From: CAUPWF01 sp964369425
GTDB taxonomy: Bacteria > Bacillota > Clostridia > Lachnospirales > Lachnospiraceae
Assembly: GCA_964369425.1 (NCBI GenBank)
Contig: CAYJGW010000009.1
Coordinates: 1-60,229, forward strand
DNA length: 60,229 bases
Direction: 5' to 3'
Positions within the stretch are counted from its first letter, which is position 1. Each line of letters starts with the position of its first letter. The notes beneath the pieces are model-generated. The model had not been told where the DNA came from and searched no databases. It saw only the letters and a program-made list of their open reading frames with translations. This document shows positions 33,202 to 40,271 of the stretch, piece after piece. Both the position numbers and the translations under genes were made by a program.

Positions 33202-34218
33202 TTACTCAAAATTCTCAATTACAATCCCATGGGAAATGCCTGGCACGCTTTGTCCTTCATTGTAGCTTACCGTTGACATCAACGCTCCTGTCGGCAAAAA
33301 TAAGACGCGGTTCCACTCTCCACTTTTTACCTTCGGCAATACGTAGGATGCTAAAGTAACAGCCGCACAACCACATCCGCTTCCTCCTGCATTCGTCTTT
33401 TGTGCTTCTTTCTCAAAAATCATTTTCCCACAATCCATATGTTTCCCCCTAATATCACAGTGTTTGTCTTTCATCAAATCGTACAATATACCTGTCCCAA
33501 CTTCCCCTAAATCTCCAGTAACAATCTGATCGTAATCCTCTACCTTTCTGTCAAAATCAGTAAAATGGCACTGTAAGGTATCTGCCGCTGCTGGTGCCAT
33601 ACACGCTCCCATGTTTTGCGAATCCTTTAATCCCCAATCTATAATCTTTCCAATAGTTACTCCCGTAATCTTTGCCACACCTTTCCCTCTCCCTACTAAA
33701 AAGGCACCACTTCCTGTAACGGTCCACTGAGAACTTTTCGGACGTTGATTTGCATACCCTAAGGGAAAGCGAAACTCTTTTTCTGCACTAGCAAAATGAC
33801 TGGATGTTATGGCCAGTACCTGATTTGCATATCCTCCTGCCACTGTCATCGCACTCAGCGCCAATGCTTCTCCAGATGTAGAACAAGCTCCAAATAGGCC
33901 AAATAAAGGGATTTCAAGTTGCTGTGCCGCCCCCATTGTAGTAGCAATTCCTTGCCTTAATAAATCCCCACCAAATAAATAGCGAATATCCTCTGGATTT
34001 ATTCTAGCTTTCTTCATCACTATTTCGCATGCTATTTTTTGCATCTTACTCTCTGCTTCTTCCCAAGTTTCCTCTAAGAATAAATCATCTTCTCCTATAT
34101 AATCAAAGCAATTTGCTAAGGGCCCTTCCCCTTCTTTTACACCAACTACCGAAGCTGTGTCCACAATAGTTGGAGCTGATTGAAATCTTATACTTTGCTT
34201 TCCTATACTACTTTCCAT
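33202..34218 (-). CDS. spoVAD: Stage V sporulation protein AD
   Basis: A 338-residue protein with a thiolase-like fold. In Bacillus it binds dipicolinate on the outer face of the spore inner membrane. GLFGACSTSGEAL with the thiolase-type Cys (about residue 125), SSHFASAEKEFRFPLGYANQRPKS and NAGGSGCGCAAVT are typical. The ATG at 34218 behind GGAGGGGAA is preferred over a TTG 15 bases earlier. It overlaps spoVAC by a few bases if counted from that TTG, and by none of its own frame. Confidence 0.94.
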   Translation of the reverse strand: MESSIGKQSIRFQSAPTIVDTASVVGVKEGEGPLANCFDYIGEDDLFLEETWEEAESKMQKIACEIVMKKARINPEDIRYLFGGDLLRQGIATTMGAAQQLEIPLFGLFGACSTSGEALALSAMTVAGGYANQVLAITSSHFASAEKEFRFPLGYANQRPKSSQWTVTGSGAFLVGRGKGVAKITGVTIGKIIDWGLKDSQNMGACMAPAAADTLQCHFTDFDRKVEDYDQIVTGDLGEVGTGILYDLMKDKHCDIRGKHMDCGKMIFEKEAQKTNAGGSGCGCAAVTLASYVLPKVKSGEWNRVLFLPTGALMSTVSYNEGQSVPGISHGIVIENFE

Positions 34219-34226
34219 TTCCCCTC

Positions 34227-34688
34227 CTACCAATCCATTCCAAGCATTCTACAAATATAATACACAAGCCCTAGAATCCACGAAGTGAACACACCATACA
34301 AAATAACAGGACCTGCTATCGTAAATATTTTGCATCCAATCCCAAGAACCTGTCCCTCCTTCTTATATTCAATTGCTGGAGCTGCTACAGAATTCGCAAA
34401 CCCTGTAATTGGAACAAGTGCACCTGCCCCTCCCCAATTTGCTAGTTTTGAATAAAGGTTAAACCCGGTTAATATCCCACTGATTAAAATCAAAATAATT
34501 GCAGTCCACGCTGTGCAATCTTTCTCAGACACCCCTATCATTTCTAATTGATTCATAATGAATTCTCCCAATAGACAGATGATGCCACCTAACAAAAATG
34601 CTTTTAGCATATTTTTCCCCACACTATTGGCTGGTGTTTTTTCTTCTACGTACTTTTTATACATCTCTTTTTTTTGATTTTCATTCAT
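34227..34688 (-). CDS. spoVAC: Stage V sporulation protein AC
   Basis: A 153-residue membrane protein with about four hydrophobic segments and the motif GGAGALVPITGFANSVAAPAIEYKKEG (the core GFANSVAAPAIE near residue 95). SpoVAC behaves as a mechanosensitive channel in the spore inner membrane, passing Ca-dipicolinate. It lies 3 bases after spoVAB. Confidence 0.94.
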   Translation of the reverse strand: MNENQKKEMYKKYVEEKTPANSVGKNMLKAFLLGGIICLLGEFIMNQLEMIGVSEKDCTAWTAIILILISGILTGFNLYSKLANWGGAGALVPITGFANSVAAPAIEYKKEGQVLGIGCKIFTIAGPVILYGVFTSWILGLVYYICRMLGMDW

Positions 34689-34691
34689 ATA

Positions 34692-35108
34692 TCACTTCCC
34701 AAACCCCTTCCAAAAAATAAAAAGTGCACCCAATCCTTTTCCCATGGCAATACTTAAAATTACATATGGAAGATACCCTTTAATTTTTGCTTTACGTATA
34801 AATATCGGAAATATATTAATCACTTCTGCAATCGCCATTGCCCAACATCCCACAAAAATCCCTGCTGCTCCAGCTATCACTACTTGTAAAAAAATAGGTA
34901 TGATAAACTCTAATCGATAAATCCAAATCAGATTTCCCACAATTCCGCCTAACATCACTGCTAGTTCATACCATGTCGTCTGATTTCCCGTATGGGTGCG
35001 ATCTGCAAATTTTGATATGATTCCCAGACTAATAATCAAGGAAAATAATCCGACTGATACAATCGCTCCACAACTTACCCCTATTATCACTAACAATCCT
35101 TCAATCAT
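34692..35108 (-). CDS. spoVAB: Stage V sporulation protein AB
   Basis: A 138-residue membrane protein with about four hydrophobic segments, matching the SpoVAB family at LGGIVGNLIWIYR and GCWAMAIAEVINIFPIFIRK. Its exact role in dipicolinate transport is not known. Its start overlaps the spoVAA stop (ATGATTGA), so translation is coupled. Confidence 0.9.
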   Translation of the reverse strand: MIEGLLVIIGVSCGAIVSVGLFSLIISLGIISKFADRTHTGNQTTWYELAVMLGGIVGNLIWIYRLEFIIPIFLQVVIAGAAGIFVGCWAMAIAEVINIFPIFIRKAKIKGYLPYVILSIAMGKGLGALFIFWKGFGK

Positions 35109-35736
35109 CGACTTCTATCTCTGTCTCCTTACGAGAATAATTTTGTATCACGGTGGTCTGTATATCTTCTTCATATTTTCGCATTTCAATCTCCATTGGC
35201 GTAGGATCACAAGTTGACTTTTTATTCCCAATCCGATTAAAAAATAGGATAATCCCTAAAACCAGACCAATTGAATAAGATACTTCTAGTATGGTAAACC
35301 CATCCGACTCTTTCCCTGTCATCATCTCATAGATATTATCCATAACAATCGTAACGCCTCCATCATTGACAAAGGTCATTACCGAAAATGCAGCGCCACA
35401 AAATATGATCACCATCACTATAAATACTGTAAAAATCTGTAAGATTTTCTTTTCTCTTTTCGATACCCCTACTTCTATAATGATATCTGTCGCTCCAATA
35501 TTTTGTACTTCAATCTCTAGATTCACCTTATGAATCGCTTCAATCACCTTTAAAATCGAAATGACATATCGCTTATTTTTCTTTTCATCACTGTTTAATA
35601 CGACTATTTCTTTTAATTTTTCAACAATATCTTTTTCCATGCATTCCATTGATATAATATCACTTATCTTCACCTGGTAATTGGGCACTTCAATAAATTG
35701 CTCTGCTTTTATATACACTACTTTTCTATTGTCCAT
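35101..35736 (-). CDS. spoVAA: Stage V sporulation protein AA
   Basis: A 211-residue protein. A soluble N-terminal part (1-90, starting VYIKAEQFIEVPNYQVKISD) is followed by two membrane segments (about 95-120 and 150-170), typical of SpoVAA. It is the first classical gene of the spoVA operon. It begins 9 bases after the stop of the 46-residue ORF upstream. Confidence 0.9.
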   Translation of the reverse strand: MDNRKVVYIKAEQFIEVPNYQVKISDIISMECMEKDIVEKLKEIVVLNSDEKKNKRYVISILKVIEAIHKVNLEIEVQNIGATDIIIEVGVSKREKKILQIFTVFIVMVIIFCGAAFSVMTFVNDGGVTIVMDNIYEMMTGKESDGFTILEVSYSIGLVLGIILFFNRIGNKKSTCDPTPMEIEMRKYEEDIQTTVIQNYSRKETEIEVDD

Positions 35737-35745
35737 CTCATCTTT

Positions 35746-35886
35746 TTATCCATTCATAAATATTAATGTGCCATTCCCTGGTTGCGCTTGTATTCCCGAT
35801 TCATAATAATAGTACACTCCCCCTATTATAATGGTTAAAAAAATTATGAAAATTAAGCATACTCGTAACTTATCTCTTGAACTCAC
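35746..35886 (-). CDS. Small single-pass membrane protein between sigF and spoVAA
   Basis: A GTG at 35886 stands behind GGTGA and opens 46 codons. An in-frame TGA nine bases upstream makes this GTG the only possible start. The product has a short basic N terminus, one strong membrane segment (about residues 9-24), four tyrosines in a row and an outside tail ending QAQPGNGTLIFMNG. It ends 9 bases before spoVAA and lies behind the putative sigma-G promoter, so it would be the first gene of the spoVA operon. I know no named family for it. It should be made in the forespore if the promoter call holds. Confidence 0.58.
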   Translation of the reverse strand: MSSRDKLRVCLIFIIFLTIIIGGVYYYYESGIQAQPGNGTLIFMNG

Positions 35887-35921
35887 ACTGTTTCACCACT
35901 ACCCTTTCTTACTGATATAGG

Positions 35922-35952
35922 TAGTGTCTCCCAATGTTTCCAGAAATATGCA
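35922..35952 (-). promoter_or_regulatory. Putative sigma-G promoter of the spoVA operon
   Basis: TGCATA (35947-35952, minus strand) fits the sigma-G -35 form TGMATA. Eighteen bases on, GACACTA (35922-35928) matches the -10 form CATNHTA at most but not all positions. It lies between the sigF stop and the small ORF. In Bacillus spoVA is sigma-G dependent, which supports the call. Confidence 0.42.
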
Positions 35953-35970
35953 TACTAGCATGCTTAACCT

Positions 35971-36684
35971 TTAGAATTCCATACGCATCTTACTCAATAT
36001 CTTCTTTTCCATTCGTGATACCTGAACTTGCGATATCTCAAGCAATTTCCCAACTTCAGTCTGAGTCATATTCGCAAAATATCTCAGATAGATCAATTGC
36101 CGATCGCTATGTTCTAACCTTTCTAGTAACTGATGCAAGACCAATTCATCCACTATCTTCTCTTCTTCTCCTTCCCCTTTTTCTACTCGGTCTATCAGAA
36201 GTATCTCTTCTCCTTCATGTTGATACACTGGCTTATATAAAGACTCTACCTCATGGGTTGCCTCTAGCGCCTCTACCAACTCTTCTTTCCCAACGCCTAG
36301 TTCTTTGGCCAACTCTTCTATTGTCGGCTCTCTCCCTTGCTCTTTTATTGCCTTCTCTCTAATTCCATAAGCTTTAAAGTTTAACTCTTTCAACGTTCTA
36401 CTCACCTTAATCAATCCATCATCCCGTAAAAACCTTTTGATTTCTCCTGTTATCATAGGTACTGCATAAGTTGAAAACTTCACATCATAGTCTAGATTAA
36501 ATTTATCAATTGCTTTTAACAACCCTATACTTCCTATCTGATACAAATCCTCTAGCTCTGTCCCCCTGCCGCTATACCTTTTCACAACACACCAAACCAA
36601 TCCCGTATTTTCCTTCATCACCTGTTCTCTCGCCTCTTTATCCCCTTCGTGTGCCTGTTTTATCAAAGCGATTGTGTGATCCAT
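35971..36684 (-). CDS. sigF: RNA polymerase sigma-F (forespore)
   Basis: A 237-residue sigma-70-family factor. Region 2 contains EDLYQIGSIGLLKAIDKF and FSTYAVPMITGEIKRFLRDDG (about residues 45-90). Region 4 ends with the helix-turn-helix TQTEVGKLLEISQVQVSRMEKKIL. Third gene of spoIIA, it is the first compartment-specific sigma factor of sporulation and is held by SpoIIAB. Its start lies inside the last 22 bases of spoIIAB and has no strong ribosome site, so it is probably translated by coupling. Confidence 0.94.
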   Translation of the reverse strand: MDHTIALIKQAHEGDKEAREQVMKENTGLVWCVVKRYSGRGTELEDLYQIGSIGLLKAIDKFNLDYDVKFSTYAVPMITGEIKRFLRDDGLIKVSRTLKELNFKAYGIREKAIKEQGREPTIEELAKELGVGKEELVEALEATHEVESLYKPVYQHEGEEILLIDRVEKGEGEEEKIVDELVLHQLLERLEHSDRQLIYLRYFANMTQTEVGKLLEISQVQVSRMEKKILSKMRMEF

Positions 36685-37127
36685 TCGTCTATTCTTTCAC
36701 TTTCTTTTCTCACTCTTTTTTTCATTATAACAGTGGTTCCTTTTCCAACTTCCGATTCCACTTCCACAACATCCATAAATGCTTCCATAAATGCAAATCC
36801 CATTCCAGCTCGTTCATACTGTGACTTTGTTGTAAATAATGGCTCCATCGCTTTTTTGATATCCTCTATCCCACAGCCTTCATCCACTATCTGCACCGTC
36901 AGTTCCTCATTTTTGATTGAACTGCGAATCACAATTTTATGTACCTCACTTTGATATCCATGAATGATCGCATTTGTCACTGCCTCCGATATCGCAGTCT
37001 TTACATCGCATACCTCCTCTAATGTCGGATTTAACTGCGCAAAAAATGCACCTACGCTCACTCTTGCAAATCCTTCATTTTCTGCAATACTATCGAAAAT
37101 CAATTCCATCTCATTGGTTACTTTCAT
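36663..37127 (-). CDS. spoIIAB: Anti-sigma-F factor SpoIIAB
   Basis: A 154-residue GHKL-type serine kinase and anti-sigma factor. It shows the ATP-binding boxes EAVTNAIIHGYQ (about residue 45), VDEGCGIEDI (about 81) and AGMGFAFMEAFMD (about 110). It binds SigF, or phosphorylates SpoIIAA. The ATG at 37127 follows GAGGAGG and is preferred over an earlier in-frame start 18 bases upstream. It overlaps spoIIAA by 17 bases and sigF by 22. Confidence 0.94.
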   Translation of the reverse strand: MKVTNEMELIFDSIAENEGFARVSVGAFFAQLNPTLEEVCDVKTAISEAVTNAIIHGYQSEVHKIVIRSSIKNEELTVQIVDEGCGIEDIKKAMEPLFTTKSQYERAGMGFAFMEAFMDVVEVESEVGKGTTVIMKKRVRKESERIDEWITQSL

Positions 37128-37440
37128 GAACTTCTTCCTCCTCATATAATTGAATTAATTTAGTTACACCAGACATTGCTAATAATTTCTTAATCCGTTT
37201 ACTAGTATGTACAGCCCAAACCTCTCCTCCCAACATACAAATCAAACGATATCGCCCCATTATCACTCCTATGCCAGAGCTATCCATAAATTGGGTATCT
37301 TCAAAATCAAAGATAATATGTTTTATATAATATTTCTCTATAATTTTATCCGCTGTGGATCTGATATCCTCCACATGACAGTGATCAACGTCTTTTGGCA
37401 AAAAAATGGTCAGACAATTTTCTTGAATTTGATATCGCAT
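37111..37440 (-). CDS. spoIIAA: Anti-sigma-F factor antagonist SpoIIAA
   Basis: A 109-residue STAS-domain protein. The phosphorylated Ser lies in FMDSSGIGVIMGRY (about residue 56). When dephosphorylated it frees SigF from SpoIIAB. I chose the ATG at 37440 behind GAGGAGGATAT; the frame is open 39 bases further up, but that lies before the ribosome site. A strong terminator hairpin ends only 15 bases before this start codon. Confidence 0.93.
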   Translation of the reverse strand: MRYQIQENCLTIFLPKDVDHCHVEDIRSTADKIIEKYYIKHIIFDFEDTQFMDSSGIGVIMGRYRLICMLGGEVWAVHTSKRIKKLLAMSGVTKLIQLYEEEEVHESNQ

Positions 37441-37455
37441 ATATCCTCCTCTTTC

Positions 37456-37502
37456 AAAAAAAAGATGAAGATATGCCATTACTCAACATATCTTCATCTT
37501 TT
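37456..37502 (-). terminator. Terminator between the TPR gene and spoIIA
   Basis: A 16-bp perfect stem (AAAAGATGAAGATATG with CATATCTTCATCTTTT) is followed by an eight-T run. It starts 6 bases after the TPR gene stop. The T run abuts the spoIIAA ribosome site, leaving no room downstream for a separate spoIIA promoter. Confidence 0.9.
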
Positions 37503-37508
37503 GTATAC

Positions 37509-38831
37509 TTATTCTGTTATCAACCCTAGCTGCTCTTGCGCTTCTTGTGCCACTTCTGATGCAGCTGCTTTTTCTATAATCGTATTGTAGTATTCTTTTG
37601 CTTTTTCTGTATTTCCAGTCTCTTTGTACGCATTTGCTAACATAAGCATTCCTTCGTACTGCTCATATTCTTGATTCATTCGCATCAAATACTCTAAATC
37701 TTCGATTGCCCCTTCGTAATTCTCACTCTCAAACTTATCCTTCCCTGAATCGTATCGATCTTCTGATACTGGTGGAAAAATATCTGCTGACAGTTCATTA
37801 TACCGAGCAAGACCTTCTTCTCCTAACTGCCCTACAGATACTTTCAAAAGTGTCTCTGCCATATCTACATTGCTTACGCTATCGGAATCGAATTGCTCTT
37901 GTGCTAAATAAAGTGCTTCGTAACTACTTTTTGTATTTACAAGTGCTGTTTCTGCATTTTCCGTAATATCGCTGGCTTCTCTAAATGTATTTAGTTCTGT
38001 CTTCAATGCATTAATCTCTGCTTTTTGCGCTTCTAATTGCTCACTGTAATCACGAATTGCATTTGCATTCATCTGTGCTTCTTCTTGTTGTACATTCGGC
38101 ATCACCAAAAAGAAAATAATAGCCGATCCGATAATCAGACCTATGATAATATTCACGATTGTCCATCCATTACCATGTTCTCTAAAAGAAGTTTCCGTAG
38201 GCTGAATGATGCTTTCATTTCCTACCTGATAACTCACATTATCGTCTTGACCCTCTTTTGTTCGTACTTTTTTTATGCCCTTCCCTCTCTTTTCTTCCAT
38301 TTGATTCATATAATAAAGCGTAATGGGATCTGTCATATCTATCTTGTATGCTCTACGAAGAACCTGCCTTGCTCTTGCATACTGCTTACTTCTGATTAAC
38401 AACAGCGCCAATAATTGATGTGCTTTTAAATACCCTGGATGCTCTCCTGTAATTTTTTTTAATTGGATTAATGCCAAATCTTCTGCATCCTGCTCACAAT
38501 ATGCCAAGCTTTGATTATATTTTTTGATACTCGTATTCATCTTCTCTAGTTGTGTAGCATTATCTTGTACTTTTCTGATAAAATAATTTGCAATATTATC
38601 TCTTGTCTTTAGATTTTTACTAATAATCCACTCTACCAACGCTTCGTTAACTTCGCCTCTGCCATAATAAATCAGCCCGAGTAAATTTCTTGCAGCCACA
38701 TTTCTACTACAGTATTGTAAACTGCGTCTTAAAGAAGAAATCGCACCTGATAAATCTCGCATATTCGCTCGACTCAATCCATCGTTATACCAATAATTTG
38801 ATAACTTCACGACTTTTTTCGAATAATTCAT
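37509..38831 (-). CDS. Membrane protein with TPR repeats on both sides of the membrane
   Basis: A 440-residue protein. N-terminal tetratricopeptide repeats (about residues 10-180, e.g. LSGAISSLRRSLQYCSRNVAARNLLGL and QYARARQVLRRAYKID) are cytoplasmic. One membrane segment (about 222-245) and a coiled coil (about 255-290) follow. C-terminal repeats (about 350-435) would be outside. TPRs bind proteins; no enzyme motif is present. It is the last gene of the valS-to-TPR run and ends at a strong terminator. I do not recognise a named family. Confidence 0.78.
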   Translation of the reverse strand: MNYSKKVVKLSNYWYNDGLSRANMRDLSGAISSLRRSLQYCSRNVAARNLLGLIYYGRGEVNEALVEWIISKNLKTRDNIANYFIRKVQDNATQLEKMNTSIKKYNQSLAYCEQDAEDLALIQLKKITGEHPGYLKAHQLLALLLIRSKQYARARQVLRRAYKIDMTDPITLYYMNQMEEKRGKGIKKVRTKEGQDDNVSYQVGNESIIQPTETSFREHGNGWTIVNIIIGLIIGSAIIFFLVMPNVQQEEAQMNANAIRDYSEQLEAQKAEINALKTELNTFREASDITENAETALVNTKSSYEALYLAQEQFDSDSVSNVDMAETLLKVSVGQLGEEGLARYNELSADIFPPVSEDRYDSGKDKFESENYEGAIEDLEYLMRMNQEYEQYEGMLMLANAYKETGNTEKAKEYYNTIIEKAAASEVAQEAQEQLGLITE

Positions 38832-38851
38832 AGCTTCCTCCGTAACCTCTG

Positions 38852-38986
38852 TTACCTTTTTTCTTCCATCATCTGCCTGATGATTTCTGTAATATCTGTT
38901 AAGTCTACTTGGTAAACTGCTTGTTCTATCTCTTCTACTTCCAAACTAGGTTTAAATTTCTTTAATTCGTCTTCAAAGTTTAACAT
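38852..38986 (-). CDS. Small ORF, 44 residues, between folC and the TPR gene
   Basis: An ATG at 38986 stands six bases after a perfect AAAGGAG. It opens an acidic, non-membrane product beginning MLNFEDELKKFKPSLEVEEI and ending in a Met/Glu-rich helix. The stop lies 20 bases before the TPR start. Tight spacing on both sides (12 and 20 bases) and the strong site support a real gene. The product looks like an amphipathic helix that may bind a partner, perhaps the TPR protein next door (inference). No family recognised. Confidence 0.6.
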   Translation of the reverse strand: MLNFEDELKKFKPSLEVEEIEQAVYQVDLTDITEIIRQMMEEKR

Positions 38987-38998
38987 AGTTTTCTCCTT

Positions 38999-40267
38999 TT
39001 ATCGGTACCGCTCTTGTGCCATCCCCACTAGGTATAAAGACCCCATGCACAGCATCTTTCCATCTTTCTTTTGTCCCTTAGCCATCTGCCATGCAAGATC
39101 AAATTCATCCTCTACAATTAGTGGACGTTTCGTGTATCTTTCAAACACCTCTTTTATCTGTTTTGTATCTACTGCTCGCTCATTGTCCACCCTAGTAATT
39201 ACATAAATTGTGGCAATGTCTTTTTCACAAAGGTATTTTATCATCGCTTCATAGGACTTGTCCTCAACAACAGAAAACAGTATCACATCCCATTTTGTCT
39301 GATCTTTCATCACTGCTTCTATTGCATTTAAATTATGTGCTCCATCTAAGTAGATATCTGGCTCCACCTCTTCCATTCGCCCATTCCAATAAGAAGCATA
39401 AAGAGCCTCTTTCCATATCTCAATCATTTCATCATCTGGTTCAAATAGCTCAATCAACGCTGTCAGTGCGATACTTGCATTTATCACTTGATAACTTGCA
39501 CTTGATTTCAATTTCCAAATACCATGTTTATCATACGAATTCTTTAAATAAAATGCAATACCATTTCCATCTATTTCTAGTATTTCGTACGCATCATCTG
39601 CTATTTTTCTACTCGTATTTCCATTTTTTTTGCAAATTTCTTCCACAACCTGCTCAACAATCTGCTCTCTACCGTCATAGACCACTCGTGCTCCTGGCTT
39701 TATAATTCCTGCCTTTTCCATTGCTATTTGCTGGATAGTATCACCTAAATACTGCGTATGATCTAGTCCAATTGTGGTAATACAATTCAAAACTGGATGT
39801 TTTACGATATTTGTCGCATCTAGTCTTCCACCTAATCCTGTTTCGAGTACAACATACTCTACTTTATTCCTTACAAATGAAACCATTGCCATTCCAAATA
39901 AAAACTCAAAAAAAGTCGGGTGTGGTAAGGTTTCTTCCGCCATACGCTGTACTGCCGCTTTCACTTTGTGAAAGGATTGCACAAACTCGTCTTCTGATAC
40001 ATCTTTCCCATTAATCTTGATTCGCTCCGTCATTTCTATTAAATGTGGAGATGTAAACAGCCCAGTTGCAATTTTCATACTACACAGTATCGCATTAATG
40101 TAGGCACAAGTTGATCCTTTTCCATTTGTTCCTGCAACATGGATTACCTTCACTTGCTCATCTGGGCGACCAAGCAATTCTAAAAATCGCTTGGTGTGCT
40201 CTTTTGTATTTTTAGTTGTGAACTTCGGTATATTTTCAATATACTCTTTTGTTGCCTCGTACTTCAA
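38999..40267 (-). CDS. folC: Folylpolyglutamate / dihydrofolate synthase
   Basis: A 422-residue Mur-ligase-like ATP enzyme adding glutamate to folates. It has VAGTNGKGSTCAYI (P-loop, about residue 45), LFTSPHLIEMTERIKING (about 72), GLGGRLDATN (about 142) and TTIGLDHTQYLGDT (about 165). The start is a TTG at 40267 behind GGAGGAG, which lies inside the last codons of the LTA-synthase-like gene, so the two are coupled. No other folate gene is near. Confidence 0.92.
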   Translation of the reverse strand: MKYEATKEYIENIPKFTTKNTKEHTKRFLELLGRPDEQVKVIHVAGTNGKGSTCAYINAILCSMKIATGLFTSPHLIEMTERIKINGKDVSEDEFVQSFHKVKAAVQRMAEETLPHPTFFEFLFGMAMVSFVRNKVEYVVLETGLGGRLDATNIVKHPVLNCITTIGLDHTQYLGDTIQQIAMEKAGIIKPGARVVYDGREQIVEQVVEEICKKNGNTSRKIADDAYEILEIDGNGIAFYLKNSYDKHGIWKLKSSASYQVINASIALTALIELFEPDDEMIEIWKEALYASYWNGRMEEVEPDIYLDGAHNLNAIEAVMKDQTKWDVILFSVVEDKSYEAMIKYLCEKDIATIYVITRVDNERAVDTKQIKEVFERYTKRPLIVEDEFDLAWQMAKGQKKDGKMLCMGSLYLVGMAQERYR

Positions 40268-40271
40268 TGCT

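Noticed and set aside
39208..39705. 165-codon plus-strand frame
   Set aside because: Antisense to folC with shadow-type Leu/His/Ser composition.
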